Counted from the stretch's first letter, positions 11,560-21,017 are shown. The stretch is DNA of 64,000 bases from Desulfovibrionaceae bacterium (GCA_015709315.1 JACCQI010000003.1:1-64000); one strand, 5' to 3'. Numbers and translations are program-made. Notes: generated by a model from the sequence alone, not told the origin.

Positions 11560-12090
11560 TTACCCGGCGGAAGTGTTGAACGACGCGGCGATTTTGAACA
11601 GGTCCGCGTTGCGCCGAAGCATCTGCATGCCCGGATTTTCCCCGTTCCCCGTGTTCTCGCTTCGCCTGGCGTGGACGGCCTCTTTCGGGTCGATGCCGTC
11701 CACGTCCTGCCCTTCGTTCTCTTCCTCGTCGTCCTTTTTCCGGCCCGGCATTTTTTTTGTGGCCGCGGCCAGGCTGGACCGCCGCTTCACGCCCGTGATC
11801 TTTTCCAGCTCCTTTTCGATCTCCCGAATGCGGGATTTCTGCTCGTCGGAGGGCTGGCCGTTCGCCATGTCCATCAATTGGGAAAGGAGGTTGGTCAGAA
11901 AGAGTACCCGGTTTTCCTCTTCGGGGGTCAGTTCCTTTTGGAAGGTCAGAGTGGATGATTCGAGGCGTTGCTCCTCTTCGGTCTTTTCCGGCTCCAGGGT
12001 CATGCCGTTGTCGGAGAATGTCTTGACCAGGGAGCGGGCGCTCCGCGTTCCGGGCGGGTAGAGCGGGGTGGTTTGTTCGGATATCTGCAT
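11560..12090 (-). CDS. Hypothetical protein, charged and helical
   Basis: 176 residues from ATG 12090. A TTG at 12108 preceded by GGTGGA is an alternative start and adds six residues. The protein is acidic and highly charged with no signal or membrane segment. The middle (RVLFLTNLLSQLMDMANG, then RIREIEKELEKI) is likely helical or coiled-coil. A K/E-rich stretch (KKDDEEENEGQD) follows, and the C-terminus reads MLRRNADLFKIAASFN. No family was recognised. The composition resembles small accessory proteins of flagellar or secretion systems, but nothing supports a specific role. Confidence 0.6.
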   Translation of the reverse strand: MQISEQTTPLYPPGTRSARSLVKTFSDNGMTLEPEKTEEEQRLESSTLTFQKELTPEEENRVLFLTNLLSQLMDMANGQPSDEQKSRIREIEKELEKITGVKRRSSLAAATKKMPGRKKDDEEENEGQDVDGIDPKEAVHARRSENTGNGENPGMQMLRRNADLFKIAASFNTSAG

Positions 12091-12171
12091 GTTCTGTCCG
12101 GTGGGCAATTATTTCCACCGGCCGGAACCATGCAAGATGCGGTCCGGGAATGAGGTGTCCGGGCAAAGAAA

Positions 12172-12193
12172 AAGGCCCCGTTTCCGGGGCCTT
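12172..12193 (-). terminator. Terminator of the M23 peptidase gene
   Basis: A 9-bp stem (12172-12180 with 12185-12193) and 4-base loop. On the minus strand it is followed by a T-rich run (complement of 12165-12173). Confidence 0.85.
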
Positions 12194-12198
12194 GCGAT

Positions 12199-13551
12199 CT
12201 ACTGAATTTTGGACATGATGTTGTTCTTTATCCAGGTTCCGTCCCACCATTCAAAGGGCTGTGTCGGGATGCCCGCCACGGTGATGCCGTAGTGCAGGTG
12301 GTCCCCGCCGGCCAGGCCGGTGGTGCCCGTGTGGCCGATGACCTGCCCCTTGGTCACGGTGTCGCCCTCGGCCACGCTCAGGGAACTCATGTGCGCGTAC
12401 AGGGACTGGAGGCCCAGGCCGTGGTCGATGACCACCACGTTGCCGTAGATGCCCAGGAAGTCCGCGAAGACCACGGTGCCGTCATTGCCGGCCGGGATTT
12501 CCGCCTGTTGGATGCTGGCCAGGTCCAGGCCCAGGTGAGTCTGGAAGTCGACCTTCTTGCCCTTGTACATGTAGTCGCGGGCATCGGCGAACCGGGCGCG
12601 GTTGGCCGCGTTGGGCAGCCGGGAGAACGGGCCGTGCCAGAGCATGACCGGGCTGGTATGGCGGCTGATTTCCACCAGCTTGGCCCGGTTTTGCTTGCGA
12701 ATTTCGTTGTTGATGTAGAGATACTGGTCGAGAAGCGTTCCCTCGTTGGGGACCAGGCCCTGGAATTCGGGAATGGTCTTCTCCATGAAGGAATCGGACA
12801 GGTTGATCCGGTCATGCCGGAAGGCGCGCGGGTTGGTGTGGTAGTTGAAAGACCGCTTGGCTCTGTTGCCCGAGTCGTCCGAAGCAGTGATCATGGGCTT
12901 GAAGTCCGCGGCCTTGACGTCCCACGGGTGGGCGAACATGCAATAGTAGACGAATTTGCCGTCCCCGCCGGGCTGGAGATGGGCCGGGAAAAACCGCTCG
13001 CCCACCTGGATGCCCGCCACCGATGCCTTTTCCGACAGGGCGAAGACCATCAGGCCGCAGCCGCCCTGGTTCAGGTTGTTGGTGTGGGACTGGACGTAGA
13101 TGCGCGGCGGCGTCATGTCCAGGATGTAGTTTTTCTGCACCTTGGACAGTCCCGCGTCCCCGAAGGGGTAGAGCGAGGCGTCCCTGGCCGTGACCTCGAT
13201 GGACATTTCGCCTTCCTTGATCCAGCCGTCGCCGATCTGGAAGGTCTTTTCGATCCTGCTCGTCGCGCCCGCATAGGACTCGGAGAGCAGGGTGGTGCGC
13301 TTCCCGGCCTGCACGACCGTTACCTCCACGGAGGTCAGGCCGCTGCCCGGGTCCTCCACCGCGACCGTCAGGGCCGACTGCTTGCCGATCCTCTCCATGT
13401 CCGGCCCTATGGTGATGGCGGGAGGCGTGGTATCCCTGAAGACCATGAAGGCGCCGCCCGCCAGGGCGAGCAGGCCGATGATGGTCAACAGGAGGCCAAG
13501 GGGAAGTCCCTTGCTTTTCTTCTTGTTGCCGAAGCTTGTTTCTTTACTCAT
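12199..13551 (-). CDS. Membrane-anchored M23 (LytM) family metallopeptidase
   Basis: 450 residues. A positively charged start and one membrane segment at about 17-36 (LPLGLLLTIIGLLALAGG) anchor it, with the rest in the periplasm. Residues 40-300 are beta-rich and carry a TPPRIYV-type region. The C-terminal LytM domain keeps the zinc ligands: HLGLDLA (H-x3-D) and DHLHYGI (H-x-H). It is therefore predicted to be an active peptidoglycan DD-endopeptidase, or to remodel the cell wall. Substrate specificity cannot be read from the sequence. It has its own terminator; the gene upstream is separately terminated. Confidence 0.9.
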   Translation of the reverse strand: MSKETSFGNKKKSKGLPLGLLLTIIGLLALAGGAFMVFRDTTPPAITIGPDMERIGKQSALTVAVEDPGSGLTSVEVTVVQAGKRTTLLSESYAGATSRIEKTFQIGDGWIKEGEMSIEVTARDASLYPFGDAGLSKVQKNYILDMTPPRIYVQSHTNNLNQGGCGLMVFALSEKASVAGIQVGERFFPAHLQPGGDGKFVYYCMFAHPWDVKAADFKPMITASDDSGNRAKRSFNYHTNPRAFRHDRINLSDSFMEKTIPEFQGLVPNEGTLLDQYLYINNEIRKQNRAKLVEISRHTSPVMLWHGPFSRLPNAANRARFADARDYMYKGKKVDFQTHLGLDLASIQQAEIPAGNDGTVVFADFLGIYGNVVVIDHGLGLQSLYAHMSSLSVAEGDTVTKGQVIGHTGTTGLAGGDHLHYGITVAGIPTQPFEWWDGTWIKNNIMSKIQ

Positions 13552-13668
13552 TGTTCCATCCTGTGTGGTGATAAATCTAGACTATTTCTATAATACTCGC
13601 CGGGTCGGCACAAGGGGAGGAAATCAAAAAACGCGGAACCTCAACAACATGCCGGAATAAATGAAAAA

Positions 13669-13691
13669 GGCCGTATCCATCGGACACGGCC
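13669..13691 (-). terminator. Terminator of the CBS-domain gene
   Basis: A 9-bp stem with one G-U pair (13669-13677 with 13683-13691), followed on the minus strand by five T (complement of 13664-13668). Confidence 0.8.
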
Positions 13692-13714
13692 CTGGAAATT
13701 CGCATCCGGGGGCG

Positions 13715-14146
13715 TCAGTTTTCGGTGTCCAGGTTCTCCATGAGGGAGATGGTCAGCCTGAGGAAGTCCGCCTCGGTGACGATGCCGACCAGCTCGCCGC
13801 CGTCGGCCACCGGGAGACAGCCGTACTTGTGGTTGAGCAGGATTTCCGCCGCCGTCTTGAGCGAGGTTTCCCCGTCCACGCTGGTGATGTCTGTGCGCAT
13901 GATCTCGCGGATGGGGATGCCCAGGTCGATTTCCTTCTGGGTTTCCTCGTCCAGCTCGGCCAGATGGGAAATGGTGGCGGACAGGATGTCCCGGTGGGTG
14001 ACGAGGCCCGTGAATTCGTTGTCCAGGGTGACGATGGGGATGTGCCTGATGCGCTGGAGGCTCATCAATTCCCTGGCATTGTGCAGCGAGTCGGTCTCCT
14101 TGAGCGAAAAGACCGGCGTTGACATGATGTCCTTGACTTTGAGCAT
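13715..14146 (-). CDS. Double-CBS-domain protein
   Basis: 143 residues consisting almost wholly of two CBS motifs: the first from about residue 1 to 65 (VKDIMSTPVFSLKETDSL, VTLDNEFTGLVTHRDIL), the second from about 80 to 140 (IREIMRTDITSVDGETSLKTAA, VADGGELVGIVTEADFL). A paired CBS unit (Bateman module) usually binds adenine nucleotides and reports energy state. No effector domain is attached, so it would act on a partner. It is divergent from pcm; two TGTCA/TGACA palindromes lie between them. Confidence 0.9.
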   Translation of the reverse strand: MLKVKDIMSTPVFSLKETDSLHNARELMSLQRIRHIPIVTLDNEFTGLVTHRDILSATISHLAELDEETQKEIDLGIPIREIMRTDITSVDGETSLKTAAEILLNHKYGCLPVADGGELVGIVTEADFLRLTISLMENLDTEN

Positions 14147-14192
14147 TCTTGAGTTTCCCCCCTTTCCAAATCTTCCGTCAAAGTCCCGCGTG

Positions 14193-14299
14193 TGTCAAGA
14201 ATGACAGGAAAAAAACATGGTTCCAGGCGGGGCCGGTTGACTTGGGGGGTAAAATCTGTTCTGCATCGGCTGATGTTATTATCCTTTGTCACGGTGACA
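14193..14299. promoter_or_regulatory. Two TGTCA/TGACA palindromes between the CBS gene and pcm
   Basis: TGTCA-N4-TGACA at 14193-14206 and TGTCAC-N1-GTGACA at 14287-14299 share half-sites. They flank the middle of the 169-base divergent region, which could let one regulator control both genes. No clear -10/-35 pair was found. Confidence 0.35.
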
Positions 14300-14315
14300 G
14301 TTTCCAGGAGTTTTC

Positions 14316-14975
14316 ATGGTTGATCCGGTACGGCTCAGGGAGCGCATGGTCCGCGAGCAGATCGAGGCGCGCGGCGTGACCGACGAGCGCGTGCTCGACG
14401 TCATGCGGACCCTGCCCCGCCACCTTTTCGTGGAGGAGGCGCTCGCCTTCAAAGCGTATAACGACAGCCCGCTTCCCATCGGGGAGGGGCAGACCATTTC
14501 CCAGCCCTATATCGTGGCCCTCATGTCCGAACTCCTCGAAGTGGAGCCGGGCATGCGGGTTCTGGAAATCGGAACCGGCTCCGGGTACCAGGCGGCCGTC
14601 CTGGCCGGGCTGGGGGCCGAGGTCTACACCGTGGAGCGCATCAAGAAGTTGTTTTACGCCGCCCGGAAGCGGTTCATGGACATGCGGATGTTCGCGGTCA
14701 AGGTCAAGTTCGACGACGGTACCATGGGCTGGCCGGACGAGGCCCCGTTCGACCGCATCATCGTCACGGCGGGCGGCCCGGAAATCCCCGCGCCGCTGGT
14801 GGGCCAGCTGGCCGATCCGGGGAGGATGCTCATTCCCGTGGGCGATTCCCGGCGCAATCAGGTGCTGGCCCTCATAGAAAAGAAGGACGGCGTGATCACC
14901 CGGACCGACCGGGGGGCCGTGGCCTTCGTGGACCTGGTGGGAAGCCATGGATGGAAGGCGGCAAATGAGCGGTAG
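14316..14975 (+). CDS. pcm: Protein-L-isoaspartate O-methyltransferase
   Basis: 219 residues. It methylates isoaspartyl residues in aged proteins using S-adenosylmethionine, starting their repair. The SAM-binding glycine loop is [16 protein letters not shown]. The substrate-side motif is [15 protein letters not shown], and the C-terminal family motif is [14 protein letters not shown]. The length is normal. CAGGAG precedes the ATG. The stop overlaps the next gene, so pcm and the DUF368 gene are translationally coupled. Confidence 0.96.
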   Translation: MVDPVRLRERMVREQIEARGVTDERVLDVMRTLPRHLFVEEALAFKAYNDSPLPIGEGQTISQPYIVALMSELLEVEPGMRVLEIGTGSGYQAAVLAGLGAEVYTVERIKKLFYAARKRFMDMRMFAVKVKFDDGTMGWPDEAPFDRIIVTAGGPEIPAPLVGQLADPGRMLIPVGDSRRNQVLALIEKKDGVITRTDRGAVAFVDLVGSHGWKAANER

Positions 14976-15939
14976 GATGTCCATTCGGGAAGGCTTCATG
15001 GCCGGCCCCGGCCCCGACTCCCTGCGCGGCGCGGCCCTGCTTTGGGTCAAGGGGCTGTGCATGGGCGGCGCGGACATCATCCCCGGCGTGTCCGGGGGGA
15101 CCATCGCCTTTATCACCGGCATCTACGAGCAACTCGTGGACGCCATCCGCTCCTTTGACGCGGCCTTTGTCCGCCGCCTGCTCGTTTTGGATATTCCCGG
15201 CGCCCTGGCCACGGCCCACGTGCGCTTCATCGTCTGCCTGCTGTTCGGCATCCTGACGGCCGTGGTCACCATGGCATCGGCCATGAACCACATGCTCCAC
15301 GCCCACCCGGTGGAAATCTGGTCCCTTTTCTTCGGCCTCATCGCGGCCTCGATTTTCGTGGTGGGCAGGGAGATCCGGCCGATCAATGCGGCCAACCTGG
15401 CGTTCGTGGCCCTGGGGGCCGTCGGCAGCTATCTGCTGGTGGGCATGATTCCCGTGAGCACGCCCGAAACCCTGCCGTTCATCTTCCTGTGCGGGTCAAT
15501 CGCCATTTGCGCCATGATCCTGCCCGGCATCAGCGGGGCCTTCCTGCTGCTCATGCTGGGCAAGTACGAATATGTCACCAGGATGCTCAAGGCCCCGTTC
15601 GTTTGGGATAATTTTCTGGTCCTGGCCGTCTTCGCGGCCGGGGCGTGCGTGGGAATCGTCTTGTTTTCCCGCGTGCTGCACTTCCTGCTGCATCGATTCC
15701 ACGCGGCCACGATCAGCGTGCTCACCGGCTTCATGATCGGGGCGCTGCGAAAGGTCTGGCCCTGGAAAGAAGTCTTGGAATCTTCCGTCATTCGTGGGAA
15801 GATGCATGTCCTGCGCGAGCAGAACGTGCTCCCGGACGGGTTGAGCGGCGAGGTGTTCGCCGCCGTGGGCCTCGTCCTGGCGGGCGCGGTCATTGTTCTT
15901 GTATTGGAACGGCTTTCCAGTAGCCGTCGGCAATCGTAA
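14965..15939 (+). CDS. DUF368 family polytopic membrane protein
   Basis: 324 residues from ATG 14965, which overlaps the pcm stop by 11 bases; ATG 14947 is an alternative adding six residues. The family signature [21 protein letters not shown] is near the N-terminus, and a second similar repeat ([18 protein letters not shown]) sits mid-protein. Eight or so membrane segments are visible. Recent work links DUF368 proteins to transport of undecaprenyl (C55) phosphate across the membrane. That role is from the family; the sequence shows only the fold signature. It is coupled to pcm and 40 bases upstream of the Mrp gene. Confidence 0.88.
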   Translation: MSGRMSIREGFMAGPGPDSLRGAALLWVKGLCMGGADIIPGVSGGTIAFITGIYEQLVDAIRSFDAAFVRRLLVLDIPGALATAHVRFIVCLLFGILTAVVTMASAMNHMLHAHPVEIWSLFFGLIAASIFVVGREIRPINAANLAFVALGAVGSYLLVGMIPVSTPETLPFIFLCGSIAICAMILPGISGAFLLLMLGKYEYVTRMLKAPFVWDNFLVLAVFAAGACVGIVLFSRVLHFLLHRFHAATISVLTGFMIGALRKVWPWKEVLESSVIRGKMHVLREQNVLPDGLSGEVFAAVGLVLAGAVIVLVLERLSSSRRQS

Positions 15940-15979
15940 TGAATCCCTTTGAAGGGAAAGGATAAAGAGAGAAAACGCT

Positions 15980-16864
15980 ATGAGCGAGTGCAGCTCCGGC
16001 TCCTGCGGCTCCTCCGGGGGGCAGCAAAGCGCCAAGATGAAAATCCAGGATGAGATGATCCGGTCCACCCTGGAAAAGATCAAGTACAAACTGTTCATCA
16101 TGTCCGGCAAGGGCGGAGTGGGGAAAAGCTCCGTGTCCGTCAACGTGGCCGCGGCCCTGGCCGCCCGGGGCTTCAAGGTCGGCCTCATGGACGTGGACAT
16201 CCACGGTCCCAGCGTGCCGACCCTGCTCGGCATCTCCGGCACCCTGGATATCGACCGCGGGTCGCTGATAATGCCCAAGGAATACAACGAGAACCTGCAT
16301 GTGGTCTCCATGGAATCCCTGCTCAAGGACCCGGACCAGGCCGTGCTGTGGCGCGGTCCCATGAAGACCTCGGCCATCCGCCAGTTCATTTCCGACGTGC
16401 AGTGGGGCGAGCTGGACTTCCTGGTGGTGGATTCCCCTCCGGGCACCGGCGACGAGCCCATGACCGTGCTGAAGACCATACCTGATGCGTTGTGCGTGGT
16501 GGTGACCACTCCCCAGGAGGTGTCCCTGTCCGACGTGCGCAAGTCGATCAATTTCCTTCAGTACGCGCAGGCCAACGTGCTCGGCGTGGTGGAGAACATG
16601 TCCGGCCTGGTCTGTCCCTACTGCCACAAGGAAATCGACCTGTTCAAGAAGGGCGGCGGCAAGGCTTTGGCCGAGAAGTACGGTCTGGCTTTTCTGGGCG
16701 CCATTCCCCTGGATCCGGCGACCGTTGTGGCCGGAGACCTGGGCAAGCCTGTCGTGTTGCTTGAGGAGGATTCCTTTGCCAAGCAGGGATTCCTGGAACT
16801 GGCCGATGCCGTGGCCGACGCCGCGCAGAAGAGCTTTGAAGCCGCCTCCACGACCCATGGATAA
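15980..16864 (+). CDS. Mrp/NBP35-family iron-sulfur carrier ATPase
   Basis: 294 residues. A cysteine-bearing N-terminus (MSECSSGSCGSSGG) precedes the P-loop GKGGVGKSS at about residue 43, the deviant Walker A of this family. The conserved run PSVPTLLGI follows, then the switch region FLVVDSPPGTGDEP. The CPYC motif (CxxC) binds the bridging 4Fe-4S cluster at the dimer interface. It is predicted to deliver clusters to apoproteins, which suits an anaerobe rich in Fe-S enzymes. pgsA follows after 9 bases. Confidence 0.93.
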   Translation: MSECSSGSCGSSGGQQSAKMKIQDEMIRSTLEKIKYKLFIMSGKGGVGKSSVSVNVAAALAARGFKVGLMDVDIHGPSVPTLLGISGTLDIDRGSLIMPKEYNENLHVVSMESLLKDPDQAVLWRGPMKTSAIRQFISDVQWGELDFLVVDSPPGTGDEPMTVLKTIPDALCVVVTTPQEVSLSDVRKSINFLQYAQANVLGVVENMSGLVCPYCHKEIDLFKKGGGKALAEKYGLAFLGAIPLDPATVVAGDLGKPVVLLEEDSFAKQGFLELADAVADAAQKSFEAASTTHG

Positions 16865-16873
16865 GGGGAGGAC

Positions 16874-17455
16874 ATGAGAAAGGACGTATTCAATCTTCCG
16901 AACTGTCTGACGATGGCCCGCATACTGGCCGCGCCCGTTATCGTCTTCCTCCTGTACCTGGAAATGTGGTATCAATTCAGGTGGGGTTCCTATCTGGCCT
17001 TCGGCGTCTATTTCGTGGCCTCGGTCACGGATTTCTTCGACGGCCTGATCGCCCGGCAGCAGAATCTCATCACCAGCCTGGGCAAGTTCCTCGACCCCCT
17101 GGCCGACAAGCTGCTCATCGGCTCCCTGCTGATCATGCTGGTCAAGCTCGGGGACGGCTGGGGCGTACCCGCGTGGGTGGTCATCATCATCATTGGCCGC
17201 GAGTTGGCCGTCACGGGCATGCGGGCCATCGCCGCCGAGAGAGGGGAGGTCGTGGCCGCCGACAGGCTGGGCAAGGCCAAGACCCTGATCCAGTCCCTGG
17301 CCGTGGGTTTTTTGATCTTCCACTATCCGTTTTTCGGCCTGGACCCCCGGCCGGTGGGGCGGGTGTTGCTGTACGTGGCGCTCGTGCTGACCGTGGTGTC
17401 GGGCGGGAACTACCTCTACCGCTTTTACAAGAAGTGGATGAGCGTCGCGGAGTAG
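16874..17455 (+). CDS. pgsA: CDP-diacylglycerol-glycerol-3-phosphate 3-phosphatidyltransferase
   Basis: 193 residues with several membrane segments. The CDP-alcohol phosphotransferase signature DG-x2-AR-x8-G-x3-D-x3-D is intact (DGLIAR, then GKFLDPLAD). It makes phosphatidylglycerol phosphate, the committed step to phosphatidylglycerol and cardiolipin. GGGGAGG precedes the ATG. It is the last gene of the pcm-DUF368-mrp-pgsA run and is followed by a terminator. Confidence 0.95.
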   Translation: MRKDVFNLPNCLTMARILAAPVIVFLLYLEMWYQFRWGSYLAFGVYFVASVTDFFDGLIARQQNLITSLGKFLDPLADKLLIGSLLIMLVKLGDGWGVPAWVVIIIIGRELAVTGMRAIAAERGEVVAADRLGKAKTLIQSLAVGFLIFHYPFFGLDPRPVGRVLLYVALVLTVVSGGNYLYRFYKKWMSVAE

Positions 17456-17491
17456 CGTGCGATTGTCGCGCGTTCCGTGAACCGGACGGGG

Positions 17492-17517
17492 AAAGGCGGG
17501 CTTCGGTCCGCCTTTTT
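17492..17517 (+). terminator. Rho-independent terminator after pgsA
   Basis: A 10-bp stem (17492-17501 with 17506-17515) closed by a C-TTCG-G tetraloop, an exceptionally stable loop, with five T overlapping the end. Confidence 0.9.
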
Positions 17518-17560
17518 CCGTCTATCCGCCGAAGTTTCTAGATTTATTTGAGAGAAAATC

Positions 17561-17588
17561 TTGCCGTAACCGGTCTTTATCGTATAAC
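17561..17588 (+). promoter_or_regulatory. Sigma-70-type promoter upstream of the ftsB group
   Basis: TTGCCG (17561-17566), a 16-base spacer and TATAAC (17583-17588, five of six). It would drive the small gene at 17727, ftsB and the TPR gene. Confidence 0.6.
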
Positions 17589-17726
17589 TGGTCGTGAGCG
17601 TTGAAAAAAATCAATGGTGACAGCGTGGTTGTTACATGCTAAACTTCAGTATTACTCAATCTGTGCAATTTCTTGGATAAATGGGGGCGCCCCATGGGGG
17701 TTGCCGCCGAAACATCAGGTCTCTTC

Positions 17727-18005
17727 ATGGCAGATTCCGATTCGGTGAAACACCTTGTCCGCATAACCAATTGCCTCCAGACCATCCTGGACCTCGAGTC
17801 CCAGCTTGAAAAGTTGGAGCACGGGAATTCGCTTCTGGACGAATTCGCCGTGCTCAAATCGTTTTTGGAGAAGATCGACAAGGTTGAGTTGAGCGAGACG
17901 GACGTGGAGCGCATCGAAAAGGCCACGTCCAATTTCCTCAAGGAACTGAAGGAACCCTTGAACAGGCAGGCGGGCCGGAGAAAAACGGGCCGCAGGCTGC
18001 AGTAA
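17727..18005 (+). CDS. Small helical hypothetical protein
   Basis: 92 residues from ATG 17727, six bases after AGGT. In-frame ATG 17694 and TTG 17673 are weaker alternatives. The sequence is almost entirely helical and charged (LQTILDLESQLEKLEHG, ERIEKATSNFLKELKE) and ends in a basic tail (GRRKTGRR). No family was recognised. It lies three bases before ftsB and shares its promoter, so an envelope or division link is possible but unproven. Confidence 0.65.
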   Translation: MADSDSVKHLVRITNCLQTILDLESQLEKLEHGNSLLDEFAVLKSFLEKIDKVELSETDVERIEKATSNFLKELKEPLNRQAGRRKTGRRLQ

Positions 18006-18008
18006 GCG

Positions 18009-18332
18009 ATGCGTGGACGACTGATATTTGTTGCGCTGCTCCTGATCATCAACCTTTTGTTGCTTTTCCGGTTGGTTTGGAGCGAGCAGGGGGTGTTCGC
18101 CTACCTGGAGCTCAAGGAACGTTATGACGTCCTCCGGCAGAAGGTCGAGGACGTGGACGCAAGGAGCCTCGACCTGAGCCAGGAGATACGCAAGCTCAAG
18201 TCGGACAGGGGCTACCAGGAGAAGGTCGTCCGTGAACGCATGAATTTCGTGAAAAAGGACGAATTGTTGTATATATTCCCGGACGAGAATGCCAAACCCG
18301 GTGGAGAAGGGACAGATGAGCGAGAAAATTGA
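18009..18332 (+). CDS. ftsB: FtsB/DivIC-type septum formation protein
   Basis: 107 residues with the FtsB architecture: a very short cytoplasmic start, one membrane segment (LIFVALLLIINLLLLFRLVW), then a coiled coil (LKERYDVLRQKVEDVD). The family's post-coil region (YQEKVVRERMNFVKKDELLYIF) closes it. FtsB links FtsL and FtsQ in the divisome. The ribosome-binding site is weak; translation is probably coupled to the gene three bases upstream. Its 3' end overlaps the TPR gene by 17 bases. Confidence 0.85.
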   Translation: MRGRLIFVALLLIINLLLLFRLVWSEQGVFAYLELKERYDVLRQKVEDVDARSLDLSQEIRKLKSDRGYQEKVVRERMNFVKKDELLYIFPDENAKPGGEGTDEREN

Positions 18333-19101
18333 GTGGTATCAAGAAGTTCTCTCTTTGGAGCCCGGTTCGAGGGTGTTTTTCCCCTTGGCAAAGCTGTTCG
18401 TGGAGAACGGCCAGCCCGAAGACGCCGTGAAGACCCTGCGGCAGGGGCTTGACCGCCACCCCGACTACCTTGAGGCGCGCATGCTTCTGGTGGAGCTTCT
18501 GACCGAGCTGGGGCGCGAGGACGAGGTGTATGAGCAGCTCGCCCGGGTCATCAATCCCTTGCGCGACTACCCGGCGTTCTGGCGCGGGTGGGCGCGTTCC
18601 CTCCCGCCCGAGCGGCGCGATCTGGCCGTGTTTCTCATGCTTGTGTCCTCCAATCTTACCGGCGACGACATCAATTGGACCGATGTGGTGTTCGAGGGCA
18701 TCGGCACCCTGGCGGACAGGCTGGTGGGCGCGCCCCTTCCGCCGCCCCGCGACGTCGAGCCCTTTTCCCTGCCCAAGGTGGAAAGACGGGTTGGGAGCAG
18801 GGCCGGGGAATTCCATCCGGGTGCCGGTTCCTTCCGCACCAAGACCATGGCCGATCTGCTGGCATCCCAGGGCGACGTTGACGGAGCCCTTGAAATCTAC
18901 CGTGAATTGTTGCAATCAACCCTTTCCGACGAACGGCGGTCGGAGATCGAGGAACGGATCGTGCAATTGGAACGGGGCCGGGAAAACGGTGCCGGTCCGG
19001 CGGCCGAGCCGGGTGACGCGTTCAGCGTCCACGCCAAGAACCGATTGATAAGCACCTTGGAGACGCTGGCCGCCCGTTTTGAAGCCAGGGTGCAGGGGTA
19101 A
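18316..19101 (+). CDS. Tetratricopeptide-repeat protein
   Basis: 261 residues from ATG 18316, preceded by AGAAGGGA. The N-terminal half carries two TPR-like helical pairs (FFPLAKLFVENGQPEDAVKT, YLEARMLLVELLTELGRED). Another repeat lies near residue 180 (MADLLASQGDVDGALEIYRELL). No signal peptide or membrane segment is visible, so it is probably a cytoplasmic scaffold. It overlaps ftsB, so the two are co-translated. The partner is unknown. Confidence 0.8.
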   Translation: MSEKIEWYQEVLSLEPGSRVFFPLAKLFVENGQPEDAVKTLRQGLDRHPDYLEARMLLVELLTELGREDEVYEQLARVINPLRDYPAFWRGWARSLPPERRDLAVFLMLVSSNLTGDDINWTDVVFEGIGTLADRLVGAPLPPPRDVEPFSLPKVERRVGSRAGEFHPGAGSFRTKTMADLLASQGDVDGALEIYRELLQSTLSDERRSEIEERIVQLERGRENGAGPAAEPGDAFSVHAKNRLISTLETLAARFEARVQG

Positions 19102-19172
19102 CGCAACTTAAACGGTAGGCAGTCCCTCGGCCGCGTACGGTCCGGGACGTTTACCCATCCAAAGCGAATCAT

Positions 19173-19961
19173 ATGAAGCATATACTTTTGTGCCTGCTGG
19201 CCGCAGCGGCCGTGCTCGGCGGTTGCAGTTGGTGGGACACCACTGCGGAAGTGACCAAAGAATCTTGGGAAACCACCAAGGAGTTCGTTGATCCGCCGCC
19301 CAAGATCGACACCGAGGGCTACCGGTTCGAGAATCCCAACCAGGAGAAGCTGGCCAAGCTCATTGTGCCGGTTGACGCTCCTTTGTTGGAATTGACCCGG
19401 TTCGTGGAGAACACCGACACGCTGCCGGATGCCACCTGGATGGAGCTTTTGCGCGCCCGGTTCACCTGGGTGAACCGCGTCCTGGTCACGGACGAGGCCG
19501 GGACCATCATCGCCATGCAGCCGGAGCTGCCCCTGAAGCGCATCTCCAAGCCCCTGGTCTTCGAGGGCGTCTGGCGGGCCACCCACCTGCTCACGGTGGT
19601 TGACTATTCCGACCTGGGGCCGGAGCTGTATCTCGGCAGGCCCTATTTCGACAGCATTCATTTCAGCGGGCTGATCGGGGTCGGATTCGATCCCCGGAGC
19701 CTGCTGCGCAAGAGCCCGGACCCCAAGGAACTGGTCATCATCCATCCCGGCGGCGGGGTCTGGACCCTGGGAGCGGACGTGGACAAGGACGCGCTGCTCG
19801 CCGTGGACTGGAAGGACATCCTCAAGGGCAAGGTCCATGGGGAGATACAGGTGGGCGACCGCCATTACACCTGGCTGACCCGATACGTCGGCGAGGATCA
19901 ATACGTATACGCCACCGAGAGCGTCGAACCGGGACACACCGGGTCCTGGTGGCCGTTCTAG
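19173..19961 (+). CDS. Lipoprotein with a possible PDC/Cache-like domain
   Basis: 262 residues. A signal peptide ends in a lipobox (VLGGC), with Cys18 expected to be acylated. Tryptophan-rich linker residues follow. The C-terminal 180 residues alternate strands and helices in a way that recalls PDC sensor folds (VNRVLVTDEAGTIIAM, DYSDLGPELYLGRPYFDS). The fold suggestion is low confidence. It ends HTGSWWPF. fbp follows after 24 bases, so they may share a transcript. Confidence 0.75.
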   Translation: MKHILLCLLAAAAVLGGCSWWDTTAEVTKESWETTKEFVDPPPKIDTEGYRFENPNQEKLAKLIVPVDAPLLELTRFVENTDTLPDATWMELLRARFTWVNRVLVTDEAGTIIAMQPELPLKRISKPLVFEGVWRATHLLTVVDYSDLGPELYLGRPYFDSIHFSGLIGVGFDPRSLLRKSPDPKELVIIHPGGGVWTLGADVDKDALLAVDWKDILKGKVHGEIQVGDRHYTWLTRYVGEDQYVYATESVEPGHTGSWWPF

Positions 19962-19985
19962 GCGGCAATCGGGGAGAAACTGCCA

Positions 19986-21017
19986 ATGGCTCAACAGGTA
20001 ACGGTTACCGAGCATATCTTACTGCACCAGAAAATGGTGCCCGGCGCCACGGGACAGTTCACTCGTCTGTTCAATGAACTGGTCCTGTCGGCCAAAATCA
20101 TTTCCCGCGCCGTGAACAAGGCGGGACTGGTCGATGTCCTCGGGTTTACCGGCGAGGTGAACGTCCAGGGCGAAGAGGTCAAGAAACTCGACGAATACGC
20201 CAACCGCATTCTCATCCACAGGCTGGCGCGTTCCGGCGTGCTCTGCGCCATGGCCTCGGAGGAGAACGCGGACATCATCGAGGTCCCGGAATCCCTGCCC
20301 AGAGGCGAGTACATCATCATCTTCGACCCCTTGGACGGTTCCTCGAACATCGACGTCAACGTCAATATCGGCACCATCTTTTCCATCTTCAAGCGGCGGT
20401 CCGATCCCGATGCCGCGCTCATGTCCGGCGACGTGCTGCAAAAGGGTTCTGAGCAGGTGGCCGCGGGCTACGTGCTCTACGGCTCCTCCACCATGCTGGT
20501 GTTCACCTGCGGGGACGGCGTACACGGCTTCACCCATGACCCGAGCGTGGGCGAATTCATCCTGTCGCATCCCAACATCCGCATCCCGGAGCAGGGCAAG
20601 ATCTATTCCGTCAACGAAGGGTACGAGCGGTACTGGGACCGCCAGACCAAAAAGGCCCTGGCCTACTTCAAGTCCCCCAAGAACGCCCTGCGCAAGCCGT
20701 ACAGCGGCCGGTACATCGGCTCCCTGGTGGCCGACTTCCACCGCAATCTGCTTTACGGCGGCATCTTCATGTACCCGGCGGACCTGCGCGACCCCAAGAA
20801 GCCCACGGGCAAGCTCCGGCTGACCTGCGAGTGCAACCCCATGGCCTTCCTGGTGGAGCAGGCGGGCGGCATGGCCACCGACGGCCTGAACCGCATCCTG
20901 GACATCGAACCCGAGCACCTGCACCAGCGCGTCCCGTTTTTCTGCGGTTCGCTCAACGACGTGCGGATGGTTCAGGAAATCTTTGAGGCCGAGTCCCGGA
21001 GAAAGAAGAAGAAATAA
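19986..21017 (+). CDS. fbp: Fructose-1,6-bisphosphatase, class I
   Basis: 343 residues, normal for class I. It hydrolyses fructose 1,6-bisphosphate to fructose 6-phosphate in gluconeogenesis. The metal-binding motif [20 protein letters not shown] is intact, as is the substrate region ([21 protein letters not shown]) and the C-terminal [24 protein letters not shown] precedes the ATG. Its stop overlaps the tsaD start by one base. Confidence 0.97.
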   Translation: MAQQVTVTEHILLHQKMVPGATGQFTRLFNELVLSAKIISRAVNKAGLVDVLGFTGEVNVQGEEVKKLDEYANRILIHRLARSGVLCAMASEENADIIEVPESLPRGEYIIIFDPLDGSSNIDVNVNIGTIFSIFKRRSDPDAALMSGDVLQKGSEQVAAGYVLYGSSTMLVFTCGDGVHGFTHDPSVGEFILSHPNIRIPEQGKIYSVNEGYERYWDRQTKKALAYFKSPKNALRKPYSGRYIGSLVADFHRNLLYGGIFMYPADLRDPKKPTGKLRLTCECNPMAFLVEQAGGMATDGLNRILDIEPEHLHQRVPFFCGSLNDVRMVQEIFEAESRRKKKK

